Source: Rhizobium pisi
GTDB lineage: Bacteria > Pseudomonadota > Alphaproteobacteria > Rhizobiales > Rhizobiaceae
Reading direction: 5' to 3'
DNA: 64,000 bases
NCBI RefSeq assembly: GCF_003938655.1
Contig: NZ_RJJT01000006.1
Location: forward strand, 240,462 to 304,461
Position 1 is the stretch's first letter, and the number at the start of each line of letters is the position of its first letter. Below the pieces are notes generated by a model, which saw only the letters and a program-made list of their open reading frames with translations, was not told where the DNA came from and did not search any database. Made by a program: the position numbers and the translations under genes. Of the stretch, positions 10,965 through 19,568 are shown one piece after another.

Positions 10965-11579
10965 ATGTCGTCCATCCTCCTCCTGACGTCCAGCCCGCGT
11001 GCCGACTCGCTGTCGACGCCGATCGCCGTCGATCTCGCCGAAAAGCTGAAGAACCAGAAGCCGGGCAGCGTCGTCGTCCGCCGCGACCTCGCCTCCAACC
11101 CGCTGCCGCATATTGACGACCTCTTCACCGGCGCGATCCGGAAGCCGGCCGACGCCCGCACCGCCGAAGAAATTGCAGCCATCAAGACCTCCGACGAACT
11201 CGTCGCTGAACTGTTTGCCGCCGACACGATCGTCATCAGCACCGGCCTGATCAACTTCAATATCTACTCGTCGCTGAAGACCTGGATCGACAACGTTGCC
11301 CGCGCCGGCGTGACCTTCAAGTACACGGAAAGCGGCCCGGTCGGCCTCGTAACCGGCAAGAAGGTTTATGTGGTGCTCACCTCCGGCGGCGTCTACTCGC
11401 AGGGCCCGGCTGCTCCCCTGAACCATGCCGTTCCGTACCTGAAGTCGGTTCTCGGCTTCCTCGGCATCACCGATATCGAGACCATCTATGTCGAAGGCCT
11501 CGCCTTCGGTCCGGAAGCCGCCGAAAAGGCCATCGACGCTGCCAAGTCGCGCGTCCAGGAAATCGCACTCGCCGCTTGA
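10965..11579 (+). CDS. azoR: FMN-dependent NADH:quinone oxidoreductase (azoreductase)
   Basis: 204-residue flavodoxin-like protein. The N-terminal SSILLLTSSPRADSLST phosphate-binding region and the mid-protein STGLINFNIYSSLKTWIDNVARAGVTFKYTESGPVGL are characteristic of AzoR. It reduces quinones and azo compounds with NADH. A clear ribosome site (GAAAGGAAATGCACC) precedes the start. A LysR gene lies divergently upstream and a perfect hairpin terminator follows. Confidence 0.9.
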   Translation: MSSILLLTSSPRADSLSTPIAVDLAEKLKNQKPGSVVVRRDLASNPLPHIDDLFTGAIRKPADARTAEEIAAIKTSDELVAELFAADTIVISTGLINFNIYSSLKTWIDNVARAGVTFKYTESGPVGLVTGKKVYVVLTSGGVYSQGPAAPLNHAVPYLKSVLGFLGITDIETIYVEGLAFGPEAAEKAIDAAKSRVQEIALAA

Positions 11580-11600
11580 TCGGCTTTCGAATTTTCTCTG

Positions 11601-11624
11601 AACGGCCGGCCTTCGCCGGCCGTT
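11601..11624 (+). terminator. Rho-independent terminator of azoR
   Basis: Perfect 10-bp stem AACGGCCGGC / GCCGGCCGTT with a CTTC tetraloop, followed by TTTGTC, 22 bases after the azoR stop. Confidence 0.85.
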
Positions 11625-11627
11625 TTG

Positions 11628-12203
11628 TCATTTGTCGATATCGGCGACAAAATCTCGGATCGTCACCAGGATTTCAGCCGAGAGATTTTCATCCGAGGAA
11701 ATCCTGGCAAGGCCGACGCCGCCCGCCATCATCGCGAAAGCCATGATCGCCTTGCGCCGTCTTTCCCCATCATCCGCTCCCGCGGCCTTGCTCGCCAGTG
11801 CTGCGAAATTGCGCTTGAGCCGCTCCGTCGCAATCCCCCGCGCCTTCTCGCCGCTGCGTGACAGATCGGAGGTCAGTGCGGCAAAGGGGCAGCCCTCGCC
11901 GGGATTGTCGCGATGATAGGGGCTGACGTAGCGATCAGCGATATCGGCAGCAGTCATCTTCGCCGGGTCCACTCCTTCGGCTTCCAGCCTGCGCCCCCAT
12001 GAATCGAACGCGGACCGGAGCGCCTCGGCAACGAGATCGTCACGGGAGGCGAAGTGCTTGTAGAAGCCGCCGACAGTCAGTCCAGCTTCCTTCATCAAGT
12101 CGGCGACGCCGATGCCCTCAAGCCCCTCCTCGCGCAGTCGCTTCGACGCGGTCTCGACGATCTTCTCGTGCGTCTTCTGTTTTTCCAACTGCGAACGACC
12201 CAT
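11628..12203 (-). CDS. TetR-family repressor
   Basis: 191 residues. The N-terminal TetR helix-turn-helix reads KIVETASKRLREEGLEGIGVADLMKEAGLTVGGFYKHFASRDDLVAEAL; the C-terminal ligand domain contains NPGEGCPFAALTSDLSRSGEKAR, as in regulators next to short-chain dehydrogenases or efflux genes. The start at 12203 follows GGGAGAATTCCG. It is divergent from an SDR gene, and two repeated operator-like sites lie between them, so it probably represses that gene and itself. Confidence 0.87.
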   Translation of the reverse strand: MGRSQLEKQKTHEKIVETASKRLREEGLEGIGVADLMKEAGLTVGGFYKHFASRDDLVAEALRSAFDSWGRRLEAEGVDPAKMTAADIADRYVSPYHRDNPGEGCPFAALTSDLSRSGEKARGIATERLKRNFAALASKAAGADDGERRRKAIMAFAMMAGGVGLARISSDENLSAEILVTIRDFVADIDK

Positions 12204-12226
12204 CGGAATTCTCCCGGCACTGCCTC

Positions 12227-12277
12227 TTGACTTATGTGGATTGCAATCATAATCCTTATGGATAACGATCATAATCC
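12227..12277. promoter_or_regulatory. TetR/SDR intergenic promoter with two operator repeats
   Basis: Two 19-bp direct repeats, TGGATTGCAATCATAATCC at 12237-12255 and TGGATAACGATCATAATCC at 12259-12277. Each is an imperfect inverted repeat GGAT...ATCC and they are 22 bp apart (two helical turns). A TTGACT -35 element at 12227 lies 17 bp from a TAATCC -10-like element inside the first repeat, so a bound repressor would block the promoter towards the SDR gene. Confidence 0.6.
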
Positions 12278-12310
12278 ATATCGTTGCCAATTCCAAGAGG
12301 AGCATGAACC

Positions 12311-13087
12311 ATGCGTCTAAGAAACAAGGTAGCCCTGATTACCGGCGGAAACAGCGGCATCGGTCTTGCGACCGCCAAGGTCTTCATCGACGAGGGCGCC
12401 AAGGTCGTCATCACCGGCCGCAATCCGGAAACACTTGCTGCCGCCGAAAAGGCTCTGGGGGCCGGCGTGCTGGCGCTGAAGGTCGATGTCACCGATACCA
12501 CGGCCACCGAGAAGGCCCTTGCGGAAGCCACCGAAAAGGTCGGCAAGTTCGACATCGTCTTCGCCAATGCCGGCATCGGCGGCGCGACACCGCTCGGTGA
12601 CACGTCGCCGGAGCAGTTCAACCGGATCATCGGCACCAATCTGACGGCGGTTTTCTTCACCGTGCAATCGGCCCTGCCGCATCTCAATGACGGCGCGTCG
12701 GTGATCCTCAACGGTTCGGTGCATGCCGTGCTCGGCGCTCCCGCCTGGACGGCCTATGCAGCGACCAAGGCGGCGGTCCGGGCGATGACGCGCAATATGG
12801 CGTCCGAACTCGCGCCGCGCGGCATCCGCGTCAACCAGGTGACACCCGGCGGCACGAAAACGCCAATCTGGTCGCCTATGGCACAAACGGAAGACGCAAT
12901 GTCCGCGCTCGAGGCCCGTCTCGGCGGCATGAGCCCGCTCGGCCGCATGAGCGAAGCCGACGAAATCGCCAAGGCGGCGCTCTATCTGGCCTCGGATGAT
13001 TCGACCAATGTCACCGGCATCGAGATCACCGTCGACGGCGGCATGACGAGCGCGCCCTCCGGCGCCAAGATTTTCCGCACCGCCTGA
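12311..13087 (+). CDS. Short-chain dehydrogenase/reductase
   Basis: 258-residue classical SDR. NAD(P)-binding TGGNSGIG is at residues 11-18, NAG is in FANAGIGG, the catalytic serine is in LNGSVHAV, the YxxxK motif is YAATK, and the C-terminus has ITVDGGMTSA. Oxidoreductase of unknown substrate. Controlled, by position, by the divergent TetR protein through the repeated operator between them. A hairpin terminator follows. Confidence 0.88.
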   Translation: MRLRNKVALITGGNSGIGLATAKVFIDEGAKVVITGRNPETLAAAEKALGAGVLALKVDVTDTTATEKALAEATEKVGKFDIVFANAGIGGATPLGDTSPEQFNRIIGTNLTAVFFTVQSALPHLNDGASVILNGSVHAVLGAPAWTAYAATKAAVRAMTRNMASELAPRGIRVNQVTPGGTKTPIWSPMAQTEDAMSALEARLGGMSPLGRMSEADEIAKAALYLASDDSTNVTGIEITVDGGMTSAPSGAKIFRTA

Positions 13088-13094
13088 GAAAGCA

Positions 13095-13122
13095 GGGCCG
13101 GGCAAATCAACCTGCCCGGCCC
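13095..13122. terminator. Hairpin between SDR gene and convergent MFS gene
   Basis: Perfect 10-bp stem GGGCCGGGCA / TGCCCGGCCC with an 8-base loop, between two convergent genes. There is no long T tract, so it may act as a bidirectional or Rho-assisted end. Confidence 0.55.
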
Positions 13123-13136
13123 CACAGATCCTTGCT

Positions 13137-14330
13137 TTAGCTCGCCCGCATGGCGCGATAGGCAACGCGAAACAGAACGATTGCCAAATTCGCCACGGCA
13201 AGCAGGAGCACTGCATACAGCATGGTCTGGATACCGGACGAAACGATGAGCTTGCCGGCGATCAACGGAAAGCCGAAGACGCCGATGAAATAGGCTAGCG
13301 AGAATAGCAGCAACGACTGCGGCATAAGGCCGACCGGCGCCTCATTGGCGGCAAGGCCGTTGATGACGGAATAAGTCAGCCCATATCCCAGCCCCAGCAT
13401 CGCTGCCGCGCAGAGATAGCCCAGTGCACTCGATGTTACCATCAGGAACAGCAGGATCGATGCCAGCGTCAGGCTTGTCAGGACCAGGAGCGAATAGAAC
13501 GGATCTTTCTTGACCACATATCCCGCTGCGAATAGCCGGCTCAGAATCGCGGAGGACATGAAACCGATGAAGAAAAGGGAGTAGTCGAACCCATGCGCCT
13601 TGGCGTAGCTGGTTTGAAAGCTGGACAATCCGCCGAAAATCGCGCCGCCGACGCCAACCATGACGATGGAATACATTGCCGGTGATGCGATCACACGGCG
13701 TGCCGCGCCAAACGAGATTTTGTTGACATGAGGCAAAATCTTGCCGGCATTGGTCAGCCTGATGTGAAGCAGGAAGTAAAGTGCGCCGCCGGCAAGACTG
13801 GAAAGCGACGCAAACAGAAAAGCCGTCTCGATCGGCATGGACCAACCGGTTGCTATACGGCCGATGATCGGCCCGGCGCCGATGCCTGACATCATCGATC
13901 CGGAAAGCAGGGCAAAAAACCGGATACGATGCTCGGGCTCGATGATCGCGGCGACCAGCAGAGGGCCGAGGGCATAGAACGTGCCCCAGCCTATGCCGAG
14001 AATGAAACCGACAGTCATCAGCCCCACCCCGGCCGACGGGACCCTGGCAAAACCCAACCCCGATGCAGCAAGAAACAGCGCCGAAACCGCGACCGCCCGC
14101 GCAGAGCCGATGGCATCCGCGATGTGGCCGGACAGGATGACGAGAATGACCGTGCTGACAGTCGCCGCCGAGATGATCAGGCCGGCCAGCGCCCCGTCCC
14201 CGCCACCCTTACCCACCAACACTGGGATCAGGAACGTTACCCCATAGGCAATCGAAAGAAGAAACCCTCCGATTCACAAAACGGTAAATTCGCCGCTATC
14301 GACCCTCTGCTGTGCAACCGCATCACTCAT
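13137..14330 (-). pseudogene. MFS transporter gene with in-frame stop at codon 19
   Basis: A complete major-facilitator protein reads from an ATG at 14330 with a plausible ribosome site, beginning MSDAVAQQRVDSGEFTVL. Codon 19 is TGA at 14274-14276, inside what should be the start of the first membrane helix; the frame then continues IGGFLLSIAYGVTFLIPVLVG and stays open to 13137. A single change of TGG to TGA explains this. Translation might restart at the GTG at 14222, giving 361 residues lacking helix 1. Otherwise the eleven remaining helices look intact, suggesting recent inactivation, or a sequencing error. Confidence 0.7.
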
Positions 14331-14594
14331 GTCTCCATGCCCCTCGCAAGACAGTTCACTGGAATATTGCGGCAATGGAGATCACGTTTGTATTTTCCGA
14401 ACAAGACGTTTTCATTGTGTCGATAACATATTGAAAACACGACAGTGTTAAGAAGGATGTTTCTGTTTACTCAGCATCACCAACACCCCAAGCGAGGCAT
14501 TGCATCTGATTGCATCTGACCGACGACCCAGCGAGCCGGCTCGTTCATGCCGCTCCTGAGGCAGCGCTCGATACTTGGAAGGATCGTTATTGGG

Positions 14595-15863
14595 CTAACT
14601 GAGTTTCACGACACCGGAGCGGCCGACGATGCAGTTGCGGCCGCTCTTCTTGGCTTCATAAAGCCTGCCGTCGGCGACCGAGAGCACGGTGGTGAAGCTG
14701 GTGCCGTCTTCATCGGCGGTCGCAATGCCGATGCTGACCGTCACCGGCTTGTCATCCGGTGTCTGGACGCTGGTTGCGATCGTCCAGCGCAGGCGTTCGG
14801 CAAGCAGCAGGCCTTCCTCATGATTTGTGCCGGGGCAGACGGCGACGAACTCTTCGCCGCCGAAACGGAAGATGCGGTCGCTGGAACGCAGCGTCGTCCC
14901 GAGCCGGGCGGCGATCGCCTTCAACACCTCGTCGCCCTGGAGATGGCCGTAGCCGTCATTGACGTCCTTGAAGTGATCGGCGTCGATAATGAGGACCGTG
15001 GCGAACAGCCCCTGTCTCGATGCCTCATTCAGCATCAGCGGCGCTTCCAGCTCCATCCGGGTACGGTCATAAACGCCGGTGAGCATATCGCGGCCGGTCC
15101 GCTCGAGAAGGTCGTTGTAGCGCTCGCGGAACGTCAGGTCGCCGAACACGTCGCTGATGGAGCGTGCGGCTGCGGCGGAGCCGACGCGACGAATGCGATA
15201 TTCATAGATCGCAAACATCACCGCGTAGAGGCAGACGGCAAACATCTTCGCCTTCCAGCCGCCCCAGAATGCGGCGACCGGCACGTCCAGGAAATAATGC
15301 AGCGCGGCGAAGAAGCCGATCTGGTCGAAGGTCAGCAACGCAAAGCCGCAGATCATGAAACGCAGGACGACACGGCGGCGGAAGAAATCCCCGAGTTTTT
15401 CGTAAAGCAGGATGATGCCGAGCGAATCGACATAGAGCAGCGCCGTGCCCCAGACCATCAGCCAGCCCATCTCCTTCAAGAAATCGACGTCGGGCGTGTG
15501 ATCCGGCGATATCTCGAGCGGGTGGTGCAGCTGCAGCACCCAGGCGATGCCGACGGTCAAAAGGTTGCCGAAGAACAGGCCGTAGATCGGCTGGCGCACC
15601 GTCGCCGCATCCTCCTGCAGATAGAGCATCAGGATCATCATCAGCTTGCCGGAGAAGAAGACCGATGAGCCGGGCGATACGTCTCCGAACGGAAGCGAGA
15701 CATAGAAGACCGCCGCCAGATAGGTTTCCATGAAATGCATGACGCCGAGCGCCGTCAGAAAGACCCCGAGGCCGAGCCGATGGCGGAAATGTAGAAGCAT
15801 CACCATCAGCGTGAAATAGGCGACGGCTTCGACGACGAAGAGAGCGAGGTTGAGTGCCTCCAT
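14595..15863 (-). CDS. Membrane-bound diguanylate cyclase (GGDEF)
   Basis: 422 residues. The N-terminal half holds about six to eight hydrophobic segments starting LNLALFVVEAVAYFTLMVMLL; the C-terminal half is a GGDEF domain with DMLTGVYDRTRME, IDADHFKDVNDGYGH and an intact GGEEF active site. An RSSD inhibitory site lies five residues upstream of GGEEF, so the enzyme should make c-di-GMP and be product-inhibited. The start at 15863 is tentative because no strong ribosome site is visible. PilZ and EAL proteins elsewhere in the window could respond. Confidence 0.87.
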   Translation of the reverse strand: MEALNLALFVVEAVAYFTLMVMLLHFRHRLGLGVFLTALGVMHFMETYLAAVFYVSLPFGDVSPGSSVFFSGKLMMILMLYLQEDAATVRQPIYGLFFGNLLTVGIAWVLQLHHPLEISPDHTPDVDFLKEMGWLMVWGTALLYVDSLGIILLYEKLGDFFRRRVVLRFMICGFALLTFDQIGFFAALHYFLDVPVAAFWGGWKAKMFAVCLYAVMFAIYEYRIRRVGSAAAARSISDVFGDLTFRERYNDLLERTGRDMLTGVYDRTRMELEAPLMLNEASRQGLFATVLIIDADHFKDVNDGYGHLQGDEVLKAIAARLGTTLRSSDRIFRFGGEEFVAVCPGTNHEEGLLLAERLRWTIATSVQTPDDKPVTVSIGIATADEDGTSFTTVLSVADGRLYEAKKSGRNCIVGRSGVVKLS

Positions 15864-16118
15864 TACGACACCGCGGCTCCGAGCCAACGACCCTCGAACT
15901 CCGCAGGCGCGGCGATCGCGACAGCGGACCCTTTTGTCGATCGTCCAAAAAAATGAAACACGACGGCAACCCTGCAAATCCTGCGGGGATAGCTTTCACC
16001 GCAATCCTTTAAGATTGCGTGTGCAAAATCAGGCGCCGCGCGGCACGCAGGTCATGCGATTGAAAAGCAAGGAGTATCCTGCCGAGATCCGATCCCGATC
16101 CAAGCCGGGATCCCGATT

Positions 16119-16445
16119 TCAGACCTGACGGACCTTCTCGCCGTCACCAAACAGCGACGGACCGTGCTGATCGATGATCTGCTGCGCCTTGCGCACGGTG
16201 CATTCGATCGCGTCATCGGAAGAGGAAAACATATCGGCGCGAATGAAATTGCGCACCAGTACCTCGTCGCCGACCTTCTTCTCGATGCGGCCGACGAGGC
16301 GATATTGGCCGCCTTCCTTGCGTGGTTCGGCATAGATCGTGCAATCGCCGTAAAGCTGCGGCTCGCCGGAAGGGCCTGCCGCTTCCGCGGCCGGTTTGCC
16401 ACCGCCGGAGAACATCGAAAAAAGATTTGAAATGAACGAAGCCAT
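16119..16445 (-). CDS. HlyU-family protein
   Basis: 108 residues matching the HlyU family: MASFISNLFSMFSGG, then GDCTIYAEPRKEGGQYRLVGRIEKKVGDEVLVRNFIRADMF and the C-terminal AIECTVRKAQQIIDQHG. In Vibrio HlyU is a virulence regulator, but these short alphaproteobacterial members lack the ArsR-type DNA-binding domain and have no established role. It ends 258 bases from the cyclase start and lies 37 bases after the threonine dehydratase start region on the opposite side. Confidence 0.7.
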   Translation of the reverse strand: MASFISNLFSMFSGGGKPAAEAAGPSGEPQLYGDCTIYAEPRKEGGQYRLVGRIEKKVGDEVLVRNFIRADMFSSSDDAIECTVRKAQQIIDQHGPSLFGDGEKVRQV

Positions 16446-16482
16446 GACCCGCCTTTAGCACGAGGGCATCGTTTCCGCCAAG

Positions 16483-17733
16483 TCAAATGATCAAATTGGC
16501 GAGGATCTCATTTTCGGTGATATCTTCGTAACCCATGCCGGCAGCTTCGAAATTTCCGATCAGGCGGGCAAAATTCTCAGGCGCCTTGGTTTCGATGCCG
16601 ATCAGGATCGAGCCGAAGTTGCGCGCCGATTTCTTCAGATATTCGAAGCGGGCGATATCATCGTCGGGACCGAGCAGGTTGAGGAAATCCCTGAGTGCGC
16701 CAGGGCGCTGGGCGAGCCGCAGGATGAAGTATTTCTTCAGCCCCGCGTAACGCATGGCTCTTTCCTTTACGTCAGGCAGGCGCTCGAAATCGAAATTGCC
16801 GCCGGAGACGACGGCGACGATGGTCTTGCCGCGGATCGTCTCCCGATCCATCGCGGCGATCGCCGTCAACGACAAGGCGCCGGCCGGTTCCAGAACAACG
16901 CCTTCGACGTTCAACATCTCCTGAATGGTGACGCAGATGGCGTTCTCCGGCATCAGCCGCACCTGTTCGGCCGGGAAATCGCGAAGGGCGGCGAAATTCA
17001 GGTCGCCGATGCGCGCCACGGCGGCGCCGTCTACGAAATTATCGACCTTGGCAAGCGTCGTCACCTCACCCGCCTCGATGCTGCGCCTCAGGCTTGGCGC
17101 GCCGGCGGGCTCGGCAAAGACGAAGGCCGATTTCGCAACCGTACCGTCGAGATAGCCGGTGATGCCGGCGGCAAGTCCGCCGCCGCCGACCGGCAGGACG
17201 ATCATATTGGGCAGCGTTCCTTCCGGCAGTTGCTGCATGATTTCGGCTGCGACCGTCGCCTGACCTTCGATAATATCGGCATGGTCAAAGGGCGGCACCA
17301 TGACACCGCCGACCGCTTCCACATGCTCGCGGGCGGCCTGGTAGCACTGGTCGAAGAAATCGCCAAACAGCCGGATGGTGATGAACTCGGCGCCGAACAT
17401 GCGGGTCTTGTCGATCTTCTGCTGCGGTGTCGTCACCGGCATGAAGACAACGCCCGGCACGCCGAAATGGCGGCAGACATAGGCAAATCCCTGGGCATGA
17501 TTGCCGGCCGAGGCGCAGACGAAGGTCTTGCCGGAAGCACCCTGCCCGATTGCCTTGCGAAAGAAATTGAAGGCGCCGCGGATCTTGTAGGAGCGCACCG
17601 GCGACAGGTCCTCGCGCTTCAACCAGATATCGGCCCCATAACGGGCCGAGAGATGATCGTTGAGCTGCAGCGGCGTTGCCGGAAACAGGCTGCGCATTGC
17701 CTCTTCGGCGCTTTCGACATCAAGTCTCGTCAC
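16483..17733 (-). CDS. ilvA: Threonine ammonia-lyase (threonine dehydratase)
   Basis: 416-residue PLP enzyme converting threonine to 2-oxobutyrate, the first step of isoleucine synthesis. The PLP lysine lies in VRSYKIRGAFNFF, the phosphate loop in PVGGGGLAAGI. The C-terminal 90 residues (YAGLKKYFILRLAQRPGALRDFLNLLG...) form the single ACT-like regulatory domain of the shorter IlvA class, so isoleucine feedback is expected. Length is normal. It runs in the same direction as the HlyU gene with a 37-base gap. Confidence 0.92.
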   Translation of the reverse strand: MTRLDVESAEEAMRSLFPATPLQLNDHLSARYGADIWLKREDLSPVRSYKIRGAFNFFRKAIGQGASGKTFVCASAGNHAQGFAYVCRHFGVPGVVFMPVTTPQQKIDKTRMFGAEFITIRLFGDFFDQCYQAAREHVEAVGGVMVPPFDHADIIEGQATVAAEIMQQLPEGTLPNMIVLPVGGGGLAAGITGYLDGTVAKSAFVFAEPAGAPSLRRSIEAGEVTTLAKVDNFVDGAAVARIGDLNFAALRDFPAEQVRLMPENAICVTIQEMLNVEGVVLEPAGALSLTAIAAMDRETIRGKTIVAVVSGGNFDFERLPDVKERAMRYAGLKKYFILRLAQRPGALRDFLNLLGPDDDIARFEYLKKSARNFGSILIGIETKAPENFARLIGNFEAAGMGYEDITENEILANLII

Positions 17734-17946
17734 GGGTGTCGTCCATTCTCACGATTAGCCACCGCCGCTATGGCATAGGCGGACCGGCAAAAGAAAGCCC
17801 GCTTCGGCCATTTCCGGTTCGCCGTCGGATTGGCTTGCTCGACGAACCGTTGTTCTCCGGGAAAGTTTTTCTTAAGCCAACCGCAAAATTGACGGCACAT
17901 GAACTAATTTTAATTGTCAATGAACCGGCCGGCCACTTATGAAGCT

Positions 17947-18321
17947 ATGATGATCTTCAAATTCGCAAGACCCCTGGCCTGGCTGCTGCTTGCCTTCATC
18001 ATCTTCGTCACCGTGTCGCCGATCGGGCTGAGGCCGGAAACGGTCACGACGGTCGATACCGACCGTGCGAGCGCCTACGTGGTCCTTGGGCTCGCCTTTG
18101 CGCTCGCCTATCCGAAGCAGTGGAAAACGGTGGCGGCGCTGCTGGTCGTCGGCGCGGTCGCCATCGAATATCTGCAATACTTCGTACCGACGCGTCACGC
18201 GCGCCTGCATGACGCCGGCATTAAGGCAATGGGCGCAGCCTTGGGGCTTCTGGCCGGCTGGGTGATCAACAAATGGCGCGATGCGAAAGCACCAGACACC
18301 CTTCCGCTCACAGAACGCTGA
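17947..18321 (+). CDS. VanZ-like small membrane protein
   Basis: 124 residues with four hydrophobic helices and the VanZ-like pattern FVTVSPIGLRPE, RASAYVVLGLAFALAYP, IEYLQYFVPTRHARLHDAGIKAMGAALGLLAG. The conserved EYLQxFxPxRHARLxD segment is typical of rhizobial members. Function unknown. The start (17947 or 17950) is chosen as the beginning of the first helix; a more upstream GTG at 17914 is less likely. Confidence 0.65.
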   Translation: MMIFKFARPLAWLLLAFIIFVTVSPIGLRPETVTTVDTDRASAYVVLGLAFALAYPKQWKTVAALLVVGAVAIEYLQYFVPTRHARLHDAGIKAMGAALGLLAGWVINKWRDAKAPDTLPLTER

Positions 18322-18390
18322 TTGTTGTTAGCGACAAACCAGCACATGACCCCGAAGATCGAATTCGGGATTTGTGCATGTCGAAACCGA

Positions 18391-18436
18391 TAGAGTGTTC
18401 TTAGCGCGTCTTCCTGGACGCGCTAAGAACACTCTA
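18391..18436. repeat. 20-bp perfect inverted repeat
   Basis: Arms of 20 bases (TAGAGTGTTCTTAGCGCGTC and its complement) separated by the 6-base loop TTCCTG. It lies between the VanZ-like gene and a small minus-strand gene and overlaps the stop codon of the latter. Could be a bidirectional terminator or one copy of a dispersed palindromic element; it lacks a T tract. Confidence 0.75.
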
Positions 18437-18565
18437 GAAACCGCGCAATTGCATCGCCCAGAAAAACAGCGGTATCGCGGCCATCGCAGTTCCCATAACA
18501 AGTGCGACGCTGGCCTTAAAGATGCGGATGCGCCGAACCTTAGTCCCACTCCAATCGTAAACCAT
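18434..18565 (-). CDS. Small membrane protein, 43 aa
   Basis: Short reading frame with an ATG at 18565 and GGGAG eight bases upstream. The product begins MVYDWSGTKVRRIRIFKASV, has one hydrophobic segment (ALVMGTAMAAIPLFFWAM) and ends LRGF. The basic N-terminus followed by a helix suggests an inner-membrane anchor. No function known. It is the last host gene before the island. Confidence 0.5.
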   Translation of the reverse strand: MVYDWSGTKVRRIRIFKASVALVMGTAMAAIPLFFWAMQLRGF

Positions 18566-18693
18566 CGTCTTACTCCCACAAGACAACACTTACTCACCTG
18601 TCGCGGCGCAATCCTTGCACCGAAAATGCCTTTGTCAAGCGCTACTCGCTTTTATGCACAAAATACGAGCATATTCAAACAGGATTATGAAGG

Positions 18694-18757
18694 TGGTGCG
18701 GGCGACGGGGATCGAACCCGTACAGCCAAGGCCGAGGGATTTTAAGTCCCTTGCGTC
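18694..18757 (-). pseudogene. 3' part of host tRNA-Leu(UAA), left island junction
   Basis: Reads on the minus strand from the end of the D-arm through anticodon TAA, the long variable arm, T-arm, acceptor 3' strand and encoded CCA. The D-arm 5' part and the acceptor 5' strand GCGGGCG are missing; island sequence (ATATGTAAACATAT...) replaces them. The missing 21 bases are found at 28224-28244. It cannot form a functional tRNA alone. Confidence 0.9.
18712..18757. repeat. Left attachment-site core (46-bp direct repeat)
   Basis: Identical over 46 bp to 28178-28223. The core spans tRNA-Leu from the end of the D-arm to the T-loop, including the anticodon. Sequence diverges immediately on both sides, as expected for site-specific recombination by the island's tyrosine recombinase. 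Confidence 0.92.
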
Positions 18758-18808
18758 ATATGTAAACATATTGTTTTTACGTGATAATTTCTGATTTTTT
18801 ATGTGTAT

Positions 18809-18826
18809 GTGTACGAGAATGTGTAC
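18809..18826. promoter_or_regulatory. Candidate left arm-type recombinase sites
   Basis: GTGTAC-GAGAAT-GTGTAC, 52 bp inside the left core. A related pair, GTGTAT-GGAAT-GTGTAC, lies at 28090-28106, 72 bp inside the right core and in the same orientation. Paired repeats at both ends, just inside the cores, fit integrase arm sites. Assignment is inference. Confidence 0.4.
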
Positions 18827-18899
18827 AAATAGAGGCGTTTTTGCCCGCTTGAGCGCCCCGTGGAGCAACCCAAGGGCCCTCATATTTCGCGGAAATCTG

Positions 18900-19211
18900 T
18901 TAGAAAAGTGCCGCCAGATCGCGCCGGCCATCCACCACGCGGACAATCTCGACCGCATCAACCTCGCCCTCATCCGTATCGGGGTGCGTCTCGTAGAGGA
19001 TCACATATGGAGCCTCGACCAGCATTCGCGCGGTACGGAAGATCTCGGGATGGCGCTCGCCCAGACGCGGGTGATCGACAAGCAGGCCGGCCCTGTAACG
19101 GAACCGCTGGAAATACCGCTCGGCCGCCTGCGGCTCCTCTTTGCCGATTTCAACGAAGATTTGCTTGACGTCGGCGCGCGCCTTCGGCGTCCAGAGAAGC
19201 TTAAGCGCCAT
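18900..19211 (-). CDS. ParE/RelE-type toxin
   Basis: 103 residues of the ParE/RelE fold: [33 protein letters not shown], then [28 protein letters not shown] and [13 protein letters not shown]. ParE-type members poison gyrase; RelE-type members cut mRNA. The long helical hairpin and absence of the RelE catalytic set favour ParE. It overlaps the antitoxin gene by 11 bases and is downstream of it, the normal order. The pair probably stabilises the island. Confidence 0.85.
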   Translation of the reverse strand: MALKLLWTPKARADVKQIFVEIGKEEPQAAERYFQRFRYRAGLLVDHPRLGERHPEIFRTARMLVEAPYVILYETHPDTDEGEVDAVEIVRVVDGRRDLAALF

Positions 19212-19482
19212 GTCTGCGGGCAGCCGTCAGTTCCTGCCGCGCTTCCGCAAGCGTCTCGTCAAAATCGACCGGTGTTGCGGCACCGCTTGCCTTGCCCTCG
19301 GCCCACATCCCGCGCAGCTTTTCGATATCGCCACTGCGCTGCTGCCATTTGGCGGACCAGTCGCGCATGGCTTCGCGGATGACTTCACTGGCGCTAGCGT
19401 AGGCACCGCTTCCAACCGCATCACGCAGCAAGTCGGCATGTTGCGGCGTCACCGAGACGCTGATCTTTTCAACATTGGCCAT
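19201..19482 (-). CDS. ParD-type antitoxin
   Basis: 93 residues. The N-terminal ribbon-helix-helix reads [37 protein letters not shown], the C-terminal part is the toxin-binding tail ([19 protein letters not shown]). A very strong ribosome site (GGAGGTGAGTT) precedes the start. Expected to neutralise the downstream toxin and to autoregulate. Closest to the CC2985/ParD-like antitoxins by pattern. Confidence 0.87.
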   Translation of the reverse strand: MANVEKISVSVTPQHADLLRDAVGSGAYASASEVIREAMRDWSAKWQQRSGDIEKLRGMWAEGKASGAATPVDFDETLAEARQELTAARRHGA

Positions 19483-19568
19483 AACTCACCTCCATGCACT
19501 TATGGTAGGAATTATTACCACCACCTGACACCCCTGCCAAGAAATTTCGACGCGGTAACCGGTGGCGC

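Noticed and set aside
18694..18757. Functional second tRNA-Leu(UAA) at the left junction
   Set aside because: Lacks the acceptor 5' strand and most of the D-arm, and flanking island DNA supplies no substitute.
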